A DNA stretch of 64,000 bases from Candidatus Symbiopectobacterium sp. NZEC151 (GTDB lineage: Bacteria > Pseudomonadota > Gammaproteobacteria > Enterobacterales > Enterobacteriaceae). The stretch lies in contig NZ_JAGFPE010000003.1 of NCBI RefSeq assembly GCF_025962655.1, positions 527,815 through 591,814 on the forward strand, given 5' to 3'. Made by a program: the position numbers and the translations under genes. Shown here in pieces: positions 42,250 to 51,138 of the stretch; position 1 is the first letter of the stretch; each line of letters starts with the position of its first letter. The notes under the pieces were generated by a model. The model ran no database searches. It saw nothing but the letters and a program-made list of their open reading frames with translations, and was not told the origin of the DNA.

Positions 42250-43248
42250 GTGATTAATCAGGACACACTGACTGAAATGATGCGTTATCTATTTCGCCGG
42301 CTTGCACAGGTCAGTATTGTCGCCGGATTAGTGATATTGGGTAATTTTATTTTACTCAGATCGGTACCGGGAGATTTGGCGGATGTTATTGCCGGAGAAT
42401 CCGGTGCAGCAACGCCTGAATATATGGAGATGTTGCGCGCGCAATTCGGTCTCGACCGCTCCGGTTTTGAACAGCTGACCACCTATTTTTCTCAAATAGC
42501 CCATTTCGATCTGGGATTTTCGTTTCGCTATAACCTGCCGGTACAAACATTAATTCTGGAGCGACTGCCCGCCACGCTGCTGCTGCTGGGCAGCAGTCTG
42601 CTGTTTTCTGTGATAGTTGGCGTGATCCTCGGGTGTTTTGCCGCACGCTATCGCCATGGCCTTTTCGATCAGGGCGTTACGCTGTTTTCCGCCGTGGTGT
42701 TTGCCATACCCGTGTTCTGGTTCGGCTTGATGGGCATTGTGCTGTTCGCGGTACATTTCCGTTGGCTGCCCATCGGCGGCATGGTCACGGTAGGTGCCAC
42801 GCCTGGAGCATTCGGTGTGGCAGGCGATGTCGCCTGGCATCTGATTATGCCCGCCATCGCATTGGGTTTATCGCATTTAGCGCTGTATGCCCGGGTGACA
42901 CGCGCCTCAATGCTGGAAGTGTACCCGCTCGATTTTGTGCGCACTGCGCGGGCGAAAGGCATCAGCGAGACGGCAGTCACCCTGCGCCACATTTTGCGCA
43001 ACTCACTGTTGCCGGTGGTCACCCTTACCGGTTTACAGCTCGGCTCGTTGCTTGGCGGTGCCGTGGTGGTCGAAACCGTCTTCTCCTGGCCGGGTATGGG
43101 GAGACTGGCTTTCGAGGCGGTGTCCGATCGCGATATCAATCTGTTGCTCAGCCTGTTCCTCTGCAACTCGTTGTTGGTGGTGTTGAGCAGCCTGCTGATT
43201 GATATTCTGTACGGCGTGCTCGATCCGCGCATTGGATTGGCGTCATGA
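42250..43248 (+). CDS. DppB/OppB-type ABC transporter permease
   Basis: 332-residue inner-membrane permease with about six helices and the cytoplasmic EAA-like loop DFVRTARAKGISETAVTLRH near residue 230. FILLRSVPGDLADVI near residue 35 is typical of the peptide/nickel uptake family. The start at 42250 is GTG; ATGs at 42277 and 42280 are alternatives. First gene of a six-gene unit with overlapping starts and stops. Confidence 0.88.
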   Translation: MINQDTLTEMMRYLFRRLAQVSIVAGLVILGNFILLRSVPGDLADVIAGESGAATPEYMEMLRAQFGLDRSGFEQLTTYFSQIAHFDLGFSFRYNLPVQTLILERLPATLLLLGSSLLFSVIVGVILGCFAARYRHGLFDQGVTLFSAVVFAIPVFWFGLMGIVLFAVHFRWLPIGGMVTVGATPGAFGVAGDVAWHLIMPAIALGLSHLALYARVTRASMLEVYPLDFVRTARAKGISETAVTLRHILRNSLLPVVTLTGLQLGSLLGGAVVVETVFSWPGMGRLAFEAVSDRDINLLLSLFLCNSLLVVLSSLLIDILYGVLDPRIGLAS

Positions 43249-44093
43249 AAATCCGCCCTGACGTTCATCTCAATGCCTATCTGCGCATCGGGCTCTACCT
43301 GTTAGCAGCGCTGTTGGTTATCGCTGCCTGCGCCGGACTGCTGTTCCCCGGCGATCCCCAGTCGATGGTGGGGCCGCGCACGCTGTGGCCACTGCAAAAT
43401 ACGCAATTTCCGTTAGGCACCGATCAGCTCGGGCGCGACGTGGCCGCGCAATTGGCACACGGTGCCCGTGTGTCATTAGCCATTGGTCTCGGTGCTGCGC
43501 TGATTGCCACGGTGATTGGCGTCAGCGTCGGTGCTACCGCCGGTTATCTCGGCGGGTGGTATGACGATGTGCTGATCCGCATTTGCGAATACTTCCAAAC
43601 CATCCCGACCTTTCTGTTTTCAATGGTGCTGGTCGCGCTGCTCTCCCCGTCGTTGGGCAGCGTGGCGCTGGCAATCGGCCTTACGTCATGGACCGAAATT
43701 GCGCGTCTGACCCGTGCCGAAGTGTTCAAAATCCGTCACGCCGATTATGTACTGGCCGCCGAAACCATGGGCATCGGCCATCTCGGCATCGTGCGTCAGC
43801 ACATCCTTCCGAACAGTGCCGCGCCGGTCATTGTGATGATTTCCGTGGTGATCGCCCACGCCATTCTGGTCGAAGCCGCGCTCGCGTTTCTCGGTCTGGG
43901 CGATCCTAATACCGTGTCGTGGGGCGCGATGATTCGCAACGCCAGACCGTTACTGAGAACCGCCTGGTATCTCATCGCGCTGCCGGGGCTGGCTATTTTT
44001 ATCACCGTCATGAGCTTTACGTTGTTAAGCAACGGCCTTACGGATCTGCTCAATCCACATAAAGGGAATCCGCATAAGGGGGCCACAAAATGA
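43245..44093 (+). CDS. DppC/OppC-type ABC transporter permease
   Basis: 282-residue partner permease, six predicted helices, with PLGTDQLGRDVAAQLAHGAR near residue 57 (the hallmark LGTDxxGRD) and the EAA loop EVFKIRHADYVLAAETMG near residue 160. Overlaps the previous gene by four bases and the next by four. Confidence 0.9.
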   Translation: MKIRPDVHLNAYLRIGLYLLAALLVIAACAGLLFPGDPQSMVGPRTLWPLQNTQFPLGTDQLGRDVAAQLAHGARVSLAIGLGAALIATVIGVSVGATAGYLGGWYDDVLIRICEYFQTIPTFLFSMVLVALLSPSLGSVALAIGLTSWTEIARLTRAEVFKIRHADYVLAAETMGIGHLGIVRQHILPNSAAPVIVMISVVIAHAILVEAALAFLGLGDPNTVSWGAMIRNARPLLRTAWYLIALPGLAIFITVMSFTLLSNGLTDLLNPHKGNPHKGATK

Positions 44094-44944
44094 CCGCACC
44101 GCTGCTTCAGGTTCAGGATCTCAGGGTTGCGTTTTCGGCCCGCCATGCCGTGCCGCAACGCGTGGTGCACGGCATCTCTTTCGATCTTTTCGCGGGTCAA
44201 ACGCTGGCGCTGGTGGGGGAATCAGGCTGTGGTAAAAGCGTGACCGGACTGACGCTGATGGGATTATTACCCGAGGCACACAGCACCGGGCATGTCCTGC
44301 TGGGTGGTACCGATATTTTACATACCACACCGCGCCAGCGCCGTCAGCGCGGCGGCCCGGCATTGGCTATGGTATTTCAAGACCCGATGAGCGCGTTGAA
44401 TCCGGTGTTGACCATTGGCAGTCAGTTGATTGAGGCGATCCTTGCCGCCAGCTCACTTTCCCAGCGCGAGGCCAAGATGCGCGCACTCGATCTGCTGCTG
44501 CAAGTGCGAATTCCAGAACCCGAACGCCGTTTTAACGACTATCCGCACAAGCTCTCTGGCGGGATGCGCCAGCGGGTGGTCATCGCACTGGCACTGGCGG
44601 CGCGTCCGGCAGTGTTGATTGCCGATGAGCCGACCACCGCACTGGATGTCACCATTCAGGCCCAGATACTGCAACTGCTGGTCAGCCTTAAAGACGAACT
44701 GGACATGTCTCTGCTGCTGATTACCCACGATCTGGGCGTGATCGCCGAAACCGCCGATCGCGTCGCCGTGATGCGCCACGGCGTCATCGTGGAAGAGCAG
44801 GATGTATTTTCCTTTTTTGATGGCCCACGCCATCCCTATAGCCGCCAGTTGCTGTTGGCACGCCCTCAGCCGCGTGCCCGTCATGGCACCAGGCCGCGCC
44901 TGCACAGCGTCAATGATGCCCGCAGCAGCGAGGAGGCCGCGTAA
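44090..44944 (+). CDS. DppD/OppD-type ABC transporter ATPase
   Basis: 284-residue ATP-binding subunit. Walker A GESGCGKS near residue 44, Q-loop [12 protein letters not shown], signature LSGGMRQR near residue 155 and Walker [13 protein letters not shown]. The C-terminal part is shorter than in OppD and lacks the full oligopeptide-transporter tail with its iron-sulfur cysteines. Confidence 0.9.
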   Translation: MTAPLLQVQDLRVAFSARHAVPQRVVHGISFDLFAGQTLALVGESGCGKSVTGLTLMGLLPEAHSTGHVLLGGTDILHTTPRQRRQRGGPALAMVFQDPMSALNPVLTIGSQLIEAILAASSLSQREAKMRALDLLLQVRIPEPERRFNDYPHKLSGGMRQRVVIALALAARPAVLIADEPTTALDVTIQAQILQLLVSLKDELDMSLLLITHDLGVIAETADRVAVMRHGVIVEEQDVFSFFDGPRHPYSRQLLLARPQPRARHGTRPRLHSVNDARSSEEAA

Positions 44945-45906
44945 TGTTACAGGTGCAAGATTTACAGGTGACCTACCCCACCCCACAAGGCAAGGCCTAT
45001 GCGGTCAACGGCATCAACCTTGAGGTTGCGGCGGGCGAAACGGTCGGTATTGTCGGTGAATCTGGCTGTGGCAAATCCTCATTGGCGCTCGCCGTGATGC
45101 GGCTGTTGGAACCGAGTGCCGGGCGCGTTGTGATCGGTGGCGTGGACGTAACCTCGCTCCCGAAACGAAAGCTGCGCCCGTTGCGTCAGCGCATTCAGAT
45201 GGTGTTCCAGGATCCGGCAGCATCCCTCGATCCGCGTTTCACGGTGGGGCAACTGATTGGCGAGCCGTTAACGCTGACGGAAAAACACCGGGCTACGCGC
45301 AATAAACGCGTGCTGGCGTTGATGGATGACGTCGGGTTACCCGTTGCGCTGTTCGACCGTTTCCCACATCAGCTTTCCGGCGGTCAGCGTCAGCGGGTCG
45401 CCATTGCTCGCGCCATCGCGCCTCGCCCAGACATTATCGTACTGGATGAACCGGTCTCCGCACTGGACGTCTCGTTGCAGGCGCAGGTATTGAATTTGCT
45501 GGTGGATTTGCAGCAGCAGTACCGGATGGCGTACCTGTTTGTCAGCCATGATATCGGCGTGGTGCAGCATATGGCGGACCGAATCGCCGTGATGTATTTG
45601 GGGCGCATTGTGGAAATAGCACCTTATGCCGACATCATGGAATCGCCGCAGCATCCCTACACCCAGGCACTGCTCCAGGCTATCCCGGTGATGGACCCAC
45701 GCCGTTCACGTATTGCCGATAAACAGATACTCACTGGGGATGTCCCCAGTCCGCTCTCTATCCCCAGCGGGTGCGCGTTCCATACCCGCTGCCGTTTTGC
45801 TACCGATCGCTGTCGCCGCAGCGTACCACCCTTGCATTCCGTCGGTTCGGATTCTCTCGTTGCTTGTCATTTATCCGCACCGTCAACGGAAAGCCCGTTC
45901 AACTAA
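44944..45906 (+). CDS. DppF/OppF-type ABC transporter ATPase
   Basis: 320-residue second ATPase. Walker A GESGCGKS near residue 39, MVFQDPAASLDPRF, signature LSGGQRQR near residue 144, Walker B IIVLDEPVSALD, and the C-terminal oligo/dipeptide-transporter domain with PSGCAFHTRCRFATDRC, the cysteine cluster of this family. Starts on the last base of the previous stop codon. Confidence 0.92.
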   Translation: MLQVQDLQVTYPTPQGKAYAVNGINLEVAAGETVGIVGESGCGKSSLALAVMRLLEPSAGRVVIGGVDVTSLPKRKLRPLRQRIQMVFQDPAASLDPRFTVGQLIGEPLTLTEKHRATRNKRVLALMDDVGLPVALFDRFPHQLSGGQRQRVAIARAIAPRPDIIVLDEPVSALDVSLQAQVLNLLVDLQQQYRMAYLFVSHDIGVVQHMADRIAVMYLGRIVEIAPYADIMESPQHPYTQALLQAIPVMDPRRSRIADKQILTGDVPSPLSIPSGCAFHTRCRFATDRCRRSVPPLHSVGSDSLVACHLSAPSTESPFN

Positions 45907-45971
45907 CAGCCCGTGAAGTCACAACAATAAAAGCCTTAACCACACATTACACACCAGTAAGGGGAAATCTC

Positions 45972-47603
45972 ATGCCTAAGTACATTCGTTTTCTAAAGTA
46001 CATCCATGTTCTAAAGGATATTCGTTTTCCGACAAGCCTGTTGATAGGGACTCTGCTGTTGGGCGGCAGTCTGGCCTACGCCGCTGAACCGGTGCGCGGT
46101 GGCACACTGATCGCGGTCATCAATCCGGCACCGAGCGTGCTGAGCAGTGCCATCAACAACCACTTTTCGGTTAACGCGGTATCGCCCAATGTGTTCGATG
46201 GTCTGCTTTCTTACGACAAAGACATGAACCCGCAGCCGAGCCTGGCGCTGAGTTGGGAAACCGCCGCAGACGGTCTCTCGGTGCGCTTCAACTTGCGCCC
46301 CAACGTAAAATGGCACGATGGCGAACCCTTCACCTCACAGGATATTCGCTACAGCGCGTTGGAACTGTGGAAAAAACTGCACCCGCGCGGACGCACCACC
46401 TTTGCCAATCTGGTGGATGTAGAAACGCCCGACCCGCTGACGGCGATATTCAAACTGTCTCAACCGTCACCGATCTTGCTCAGCGCACTGAGTGCGGCAG
46501 AATCGCAGGTATTGCCTGCGCATCTGTATCAGGGCAGCGATCCACTGAAAAACCCCCACAATATTGCGCCGATCGGTACCGGCCCATTCCGCTTTGTGAG
46601 CTGGCGTCGGGGTGAATTCATCGAGTTGGCGCGCAATGAAAACTATTGGGATCAGGGCAAGCCCTATCTCGATAAACTGATTTTCCGCCTGATCCCAGAC
46701 GATGCGTCACGAGCCGCCGCGTTTGAAACCGGAGAGGTAAAATACGGACCGTTCGATCCGGTTCCACTGGCCGATATCGCCCGATTGAAAAAAAATCCGA
46801 CGCTGAAAATTACCAGCGAAGGCTATAACTGGCTCTCCCCGTTCTTTACCTTCGAATTCAACACGCAAGACCCGATTCTGCGGCAGGTCAACGTGCGGCA
46901 GGCGCTGGCTTACGCGATTGACCGTCAGGGATTGATCGACAGTGCGTGGTACGGCATTGGTAAAGTGGCTACCAGCCCTATTCCGCATTATCAAAAATAT
47001 TTCACCAATGATGTTCCGCATTACCCCTTCGATGCCAAGAAAGCGGAACAACTGCTGGATGCGGCAGGCTACCCGCGCGGTGCCAACGGTGAGCGCTTCT
47101 CGCTGTTTTTCGACTATGAGGGAAACAATGAATCCTTGCAGAATACCGCGGAGTTTTTGCGCCAGAACCTGAAACAGGTCGGCGTGACGCTAAAACTGCG
47201 CACGCAGGACACCCCAAGCTACTACCGTCGGATTTACACCGATTATGATTTCCAAACCCGTGCCGGGCAGTTCTCCGCGCTGATCGATCCGGCCATGGGG
47301 CTATACCGCCTGTACGGCACCGACTCCATTGTGAAAGGCGTGCCCAACACCAACGGGGCGCGTTATTCCAACCCGACGCTGGATGCGATTATCAAAACCA
47401 CGCAAACCGACACCAACCCCGCGAACCGCCTGAAAGCGTTCCATGAATGGCAACGCATTGCGATGACGGATTTGCCTAACCTGCCGCTGTTCGAGTTACA
47501 GCGTCAGACCGTTTACAGCTCGCACCTGCACGGCATCAGCAACACGCCAGACCAAACCTTCAGTTCGCTGAAAAATGTCTGGCTGGATAAGGAGGGCCAG
47601 TAA
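45972..47603 (+). CDS. DppA/OppA-type periplasmic binding protein
   Basis: 543-residue solute-binding protein of family SBP_bac_5. A long N-terminus with signal helix (about residues 18-33) and cleavage after SLAYA. Family features include EPVRGGTLIAVINPAPS at the mature start, LALSWETAADGLSVRFNLRP and VKWHDGEPFTSQDIRYS near residue 110. The ATG at 45972 follows AAGGGGAAA; in-frame sequence upstream overlaps the previous gene and is not coding here. Ligand unknown: such proteins carry peptides, but also amides, glutathione and sugar acids. Confidence 0.9.
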   Translation: MPKYIRFLKYIHVLKDIRFPTSLLIGTLLLGGSLAYAAEPVRGGTLIAVINPAPSVLSSAINNHFSVNAVSPNVFDGLLSYDKDMNPQPSLALSWETAADGLSVRFNLRPNVKWHDGEPFTSQDIRYSALELWKKLHPRGRTTFANLVDVETPDPLTAIFKLSQPSPILLSALSAAESQVLPAHLYQGSDPLKNPHNIAPIGTGPFRFVSWRRGEFIELARNENYWDQGKPYLDKLIFRLIPDDASRAAAFETGEVKYGPFDPVPLADIARLKKNPTLKITSEGYNWLSPFFTFEFNTQDPILRQVNVRQALAYAIDRQGLIDSAWYGIGKVATSPIPHYQKYFTNDVPHYPFDAKKAEQLLDAAGYPRGANGERFSLFFDYEGNNESLQNTAEFLRQNLKQVGVTLKLRTQDTPSYYRRIYTDYDFQTRAGQFSALIDPAMGLYRLYGTDSIVKGVPNTNGARYSNPTLDAIIKTTQTDTNPANRLKAFHEWQRIAMTDLPNLPLFELQRQTVYSSHLHGISNTPDQTFSSLKNVWLDKEGQ

Positions 47604-48661
47604 TGGCACCCCACATTGCGGTTGTCGGTGCTGGCGCAGTAGGCGGATTCATTGGCGCGCGACTGGCTGCCGCAGGAGAAAACGTGACGCTCATCGACCG
47701 TTGGCGAGAACACGTAGACACCACGCGCCGCGACGGCCTGCGCATTGACGGTGCCGTACCGCTGGATAACGCCATCGTGCCGGTGCGTATTCTGGCCGAC
47801 GACGAGATTGACAGCCTGCGAGCGCTGCCGCCGCTCGATATCGTCTTCATCAGCGTGAAATCCTATGACACACGCTGGGCCGCCGAGTTGGTGTTGCCCT
47901 ATCTTCACGCGGATGCCGTGGTTGTCTCGGCACAAAATGGCTGCAACGAGGCGACGCTTGCCGAGATTGTCGGCGCGTCGCGAACGGCCGGGTTGATCGC
48001 CGCGCGCATCGGCGTGGAACTCTCGGCTCCGGGGGTGATTCGCCGCCGCGTGATCCATGGCAGCCCCGGAATTGATGTGTTTCGCCTCGGGGAACTGGAC
48101 GGGCAGCGCAGCGCGCGTATCGAAACGTTGGCAACGCTGCTGCGGCAGGTGGATTCCGTCGCGGTGATTGATAATCTGGCCGGTGAGCGCTGGTCGAAAC
48201 TGGCAGTCAATGCGATGCGCAACGGCGTTTCTGCGGCAACGGGATTGACCATTGACGCGTTGGACAGTCACCCGCAACTGCGGCGTTTTTCCATCGAGGT
48301 GGCGAGCGAGGCGGTGCGCGTCGGGCAACGGTTAGGCTATTCACTGACCGCGCTCGGTGCCATTCCCGCCGCGTTGTTTGCCGCCGCCGCAGACGGCAGT
48401 GCGGCAGCGTTCTCGGAGATCGAACAGCGCCTGATCGATGCGGCGCAGCGCGGCGCGGCCGGGCAACGACCGTCCATGGGGCAAGATATTGTGAAGGGCC
48501 GGCGCACGGAAATCGATGAGATCTACGGTCTGGTTATTCAACGTGCCGCAGAACTGGACATCCCGGTGCCAGCCAACCAAACCGTGTATGACCGGGTGCG
48601 GGCTATTGAAAAAGGCACGCTCACGCCCGCACCGGAAAATCTGTTAAACACCAAACAGTAA
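47603..48661 (+). CDS. Ketopantoate reductase-like (ApbA/PanE family) oxidoreductase, copy 2
   Basis: 352-residue NADPH-binding dehydrogenase with Rossmann motif GAGAVGGFIGARLA (residues 9-22), catalytic Lys in ERWSKLAVNAMRNGV near residue 197 and GQRPSMGQDIVKGRRTEIDE. Clearly related to copy 1 at 40267-41334. Its ATG shares the last base of the binding-protein stop, so it is part of the ABC transporter operon and probably reduces a compound derived from the imported solute. Convergent with the regulator gene, three bases away. Confidence 0.82.
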   Translation: MAPHIAVVGAGAVGGFIGARLAAAGENVTLIDRWREHVDTTRRDGLRIDGAVPLDNAIVPVRILADDEIDSLRALPPLDIVFISVKSYDTRWAAELVLPYLHADAVVVSAQNGCNEATLAEIVGASRTAGLIAARIGVELSAPGVIRRRVIHGSPGIDVFRLGELDGQRSARIETLATLLRQVDSVAVIDNLAGERWSKLAVNAMRNGVSAATGLTIDALDSHPQLRRFSIEVASEAVRVGQRLGYSLTALGAIPAALFAAAADGSAAAFSEIEQRLIDAAQRGAAGQRPSMGQDIVKGRRTEIDEIYGLVIQRAAELDIPVPANQTVYDRVRAIEKGTLTPAPENLLNTKQ

Positions 48662-48664
48662 CGG

Positions 48665-49507
48665 TTATTCACTCAACGCATCAGGCTGGCGGTGACGGGT
48701 GGTTGACTCGCTCACCGCCACCGGCAAGGTCGCCAGCCAACCGGACACTTCCTCAAGACTGAGCACATCGGCATAGCGCGCATTGAGATCCAGCAAGGTG
48801 AAATCCAGCAACGACTGGCTGCGATCGCCAATCACTTCACGCGGCAACATCACATGAAACCCCATCTGGAACGCTTCAATCGCCGTGGCACGAATACTGC
48901 CGCTGGCGGTCACGCCGCCCAGAATCAGGGTGTCGATACCTTGTTGCTTCAGCCATGCCGCCAAATCATGACCATAAAAATCGGACACATAGCAGGTGGA
49001 ATGATTACGCTCAAAGGGCGCATCGCCCAGCGCTTCATCAATGCAGTTCAGGTAGGCATCTTCGGTCAACGTGGTAATAAACGGGTATTTTTTACCCCAC
49101 AGCCAGGAAAAAGGATGCTCTGGCCGATACACCGTGCGGGTGAACACCGTCGGTAACCCACGCTGTGCCGCCATGCTCAGTAATCGATGTAGCCCCGCTT
49201 TATCAAACGGGGTATCAATGGCCAGCGTCGAGCCGGAGTCCATGTAGGCGTAGGTCACATCCCGCACCAAAATCGCCGCTTTGGAGCCAAAGCCTATTTT
49301 GTGGGCAAAACCGGTCTGAGAGAAAACGCGCTGAATCTCGTCGGCAAGGTAACGGCGCTGACCGCCGGGGGTGTAAACCACCTTCAGCCCATAGGTTTTG
49401 ACTTCTCCGTTATCTTCCAGCCGACGCAGCGTGCTGGCGGAGATACCCAGCATTTTAGCCGCATCAGAAACCGTCAATAATTTATCGTACATTACATAGT
49501 GTCCCAT
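48665..49507 (-). CDS. MerR-like HTH fused to a catalytically degenerate isochorismatase-fold domain
   Basis: 280-residue fusion. Residues 8-70 form a MerR/excisionase-type winged helix (LTVSDAAKMLGISASTLRRLEDNG, split by the turn; YTPGGQRRYLADEI). Residues 75-280 match cysteine hydrolases such as N-carbamoylsarcosine amidase: Asp83 is kept (ILVRD), but the catalytic lysine position before YVSDFYG reads Thr171 and the nucleophile position in TASGSIRATA reads Ser204 instead of Cys. It is therefore probably a ligand-sensing regulator, not an enzyme (inference). Met6 at 49492 is an alternative start. The amidase and ABC genes upstream on the same strand are the obvious targets. Confidence 0.8.
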   Translation of the reverse strand: MGHYVMYDKLLTVSDAAKMLGISASTLRRLEDNGEVKTYGLKVVYTPGGQRRYLADEIQRVFSQTGFAHKIGFGSKAAILVRDVTYAYMDSGSTLAIDTPFDKAGLHRLLSMAAQRGLPTVFTRTVYRPEHPFSWLWGKKYPFITTLTEDAYLNCIDEALGDAPFERNHSTCYVSDFYGHDLAAWLKQQGIDTLILGGVTASGSIRATAIEAFQMGFHVMLPREVIGDRSQSLLDFTLLDLNARYADVLSLEEVSGWLATLPVAVSESTTRHRQPDALSE

Positions 49508-49613
49508 TGACCGGAAAAGCGAGCTGTAGACAAAACCGGTGCTTCCTGCACGTGCGATCGCGAGCAGCCTTCTGATGAGAAGGCGCAGACTGATGACAAA
49601 GTCACTTTACTCC

Positions 49614-49717
49614 TCGTCATCCTCGGCGAAAGCCGGGGATCTCTGTGAGAATAAACGCGTTTCTTCTGTCAGAGATTCCCGCCTTCGCGGGAATGACCGC
49701 AGTGGCGGGAATGACTG
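49614..49717. repeat. Inverted pair of REP-like palindromes
   Basis: A left unit (49614-49644) containing CTCGGCGAAAGCCGGGG and a right unit (49669-49698) containing ATTCCCGCCTTCGCGGGAAT are inverted relative to each other and share a CAGAGAT flank. A further partial unit, GCGGGAATGACTG, is at 49705-49717. They lie after the amidase gene, in the 227-base gap before the regulator gene, and may stabilise or end the operon transcript. Confidence 0.65.
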
Positions 49718-49734
49718 TTTCAGGTAGTAATCTG

Positions 49735-51123
49735 TTATGCCTGACAGAGTGGCGGCAGGCAAGCATGCCAGTCCGTTATCTGCTGGTAAAGCATCCCCAA
49801 ATCCACCAGCGCCTGTTCATTGCCGTGACGGGCAACCCACTGCATCCCGATTGGCAAGCCGGTTGCAGAAATGCCCACCGGCAGCGCCAAGGTTGGCACA
49901 CCCGCGTTGGTAAACGGCATATTGTAAGCGGGAGACCCGGTCGCCGCCAGACCGTGCGGAGCTAATGTCGGCGTGGCAGGCGTCATCAGCATATCCACAT
50001 CATCGAACAAGGCTGCGAACTCATGGCGATAACGGGCACGCACCTGCTGCGCCTGTATATACGCCTGCGCAGAGATGGCGAGGCCTTGTTGCAGAAATTC
50101 CTGCAAATAGGCGCCGAACAGCGTAGGCGTCTGCAAAAATGTGTCGCGATGATAGGCAGCGCATTCGGCCTGCATCACTATATGGTGCGCACGGCAGGCA
50201 TCGTCGAAACTGTCTGGTAACGTGATCCGTTTAAGCTTCACGCCCCGCCCCGCTAAGGCATCCATTGCCTGCAAACAGGCCGCACCAATTTCAACATCCC
50301 CCCCGGCATAGTAGGGGTGCTCGACGATCCCCACCGTGTAATCGTGTTTCTCGCGCAGTTGCAACGGGGTATAGGGTAATGACAGCGTGGTGTCATCACG
50401 CGGATCCGGGCCAGAGAGCGCATTAAACACCAGCGCCGCATCTTCCACCGTATGGGTGAAGGCTCCTACATGATCCAGCGACCAACTGGCGGGAATCACC
50501 CCCGCCTTGCTGATGCGCCCATAGGTGGCCTTCAACACCGTCACGCCGTTAAATGCCGCCGGGCGAGACAACGAGCCCGCCGTTTGCGTGCCCAATGCCA
50601 TCAGCGCCATACGCGCACCAACGGCAGCAGCAGAACCGCTGCTTGAACCACCGGGCGTATGCGCCGGGTTCCAGGCATTACCGGTCTTGGGCGGCGTTCC
50701 CAGATTGGCAAACTCGGTGGTGGTCAGTTTCCCCAGTAGCAAAGCCCCCATGCCATCGAGTTTATCGATCACGCTGGCGTTTTCACTGGAGATATTGCCC
50801 TCCAACACCTTGGAGCCGCCTTCCGTCGGCAAACCGCGCGTGTGGAAGATATCCTTGGCACCGTAAGGGATGCCAAACAGTGCAGGCTTGCAGGCGATGG
50901 CCCCCATGTGTTGGTCCAGTTCCAGGGCGCGCTGGCGCGCCCCTTCCTTATCAAGATAGCGCCACGCCTTGATGTCGCCGTCGCGTTGCTCGATACGCGC
51001 CAGAAAATGGCTCAGCAACTCGCTCGGAGAAACTTTGCGCGCGGCCAGTTGCCGCCGGGTAGCGGCAATGGTGGCAAAGGGCGAGGTATCCAACATGGTT
51101 TTCATACCCAATATAGCGTTCAT
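49735..51123 (-). CDS. Amidase-signature family amidohydrolase
   Basis: 462-residue serine amidase. The Ser-cisSer-Lys triad is visible: Lys90 in IPYGAKDIF, the glycine/serine-rich HTPGGSSSGSAAAVG with the cis-serine at 161, and Ser184 in GTQTAGSLSRPAA as nucleophile. No signal peptide, so cytoplasmic. It hydrolyses an amide or related bond of an unknown substrate, probably the one brought in by the ABC transporter encoded just upstream; 15 bases separate it from the binding-protein gene. Confidence 0.85.
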   Translation of the reverse strand: MNAILGMKTMLDTSPFATIAATRRQLAARKVSPSELLSHFLARIEQRDGDIKAWRYLDKEGARQRALELDQHMGAIACKPALFGIPYGAKDIFHTRGLPTEGGSKVLEGNISSENASVIDKLDGMGALLLGKLTTTEFANLGTPPKTGNAWNPAHTPGGSSSGSAAAVGARMALMALGTQTAGSLSRPAAFNGVTVLKATYGRISKAGVIPASWSLDHVGAFTHTVEDAALVFNALSGPDPRDDTTLSLPYTPLQLREKHDYTVGIVEHPYYAGGDVEIGAACLQAMDALAGRGVKLKRITLPDSFDDACRAHHIVMQAECAAYHRDTFLQTPTLFGAYLQEFLQQGLAISAQAYIQAQQVRARYRHEFAALFDDVDMLMTPATPTLAPHGLAATGSPAYNMPFTNAGVPTLALPVGISATGLPIGMQWVARHGNEQALVDLGMLYQQITDWHACLPPLCQA

Positions 51124-51138
51124 GCCTTGATGTCCTTG

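Noticed and set aside
45771..45971. Upstream extension of the DppA-like binding protein
   Set aside because: It would overlap the ATPase gene and place 67 extra residues before a clear signal peptide at 45972.
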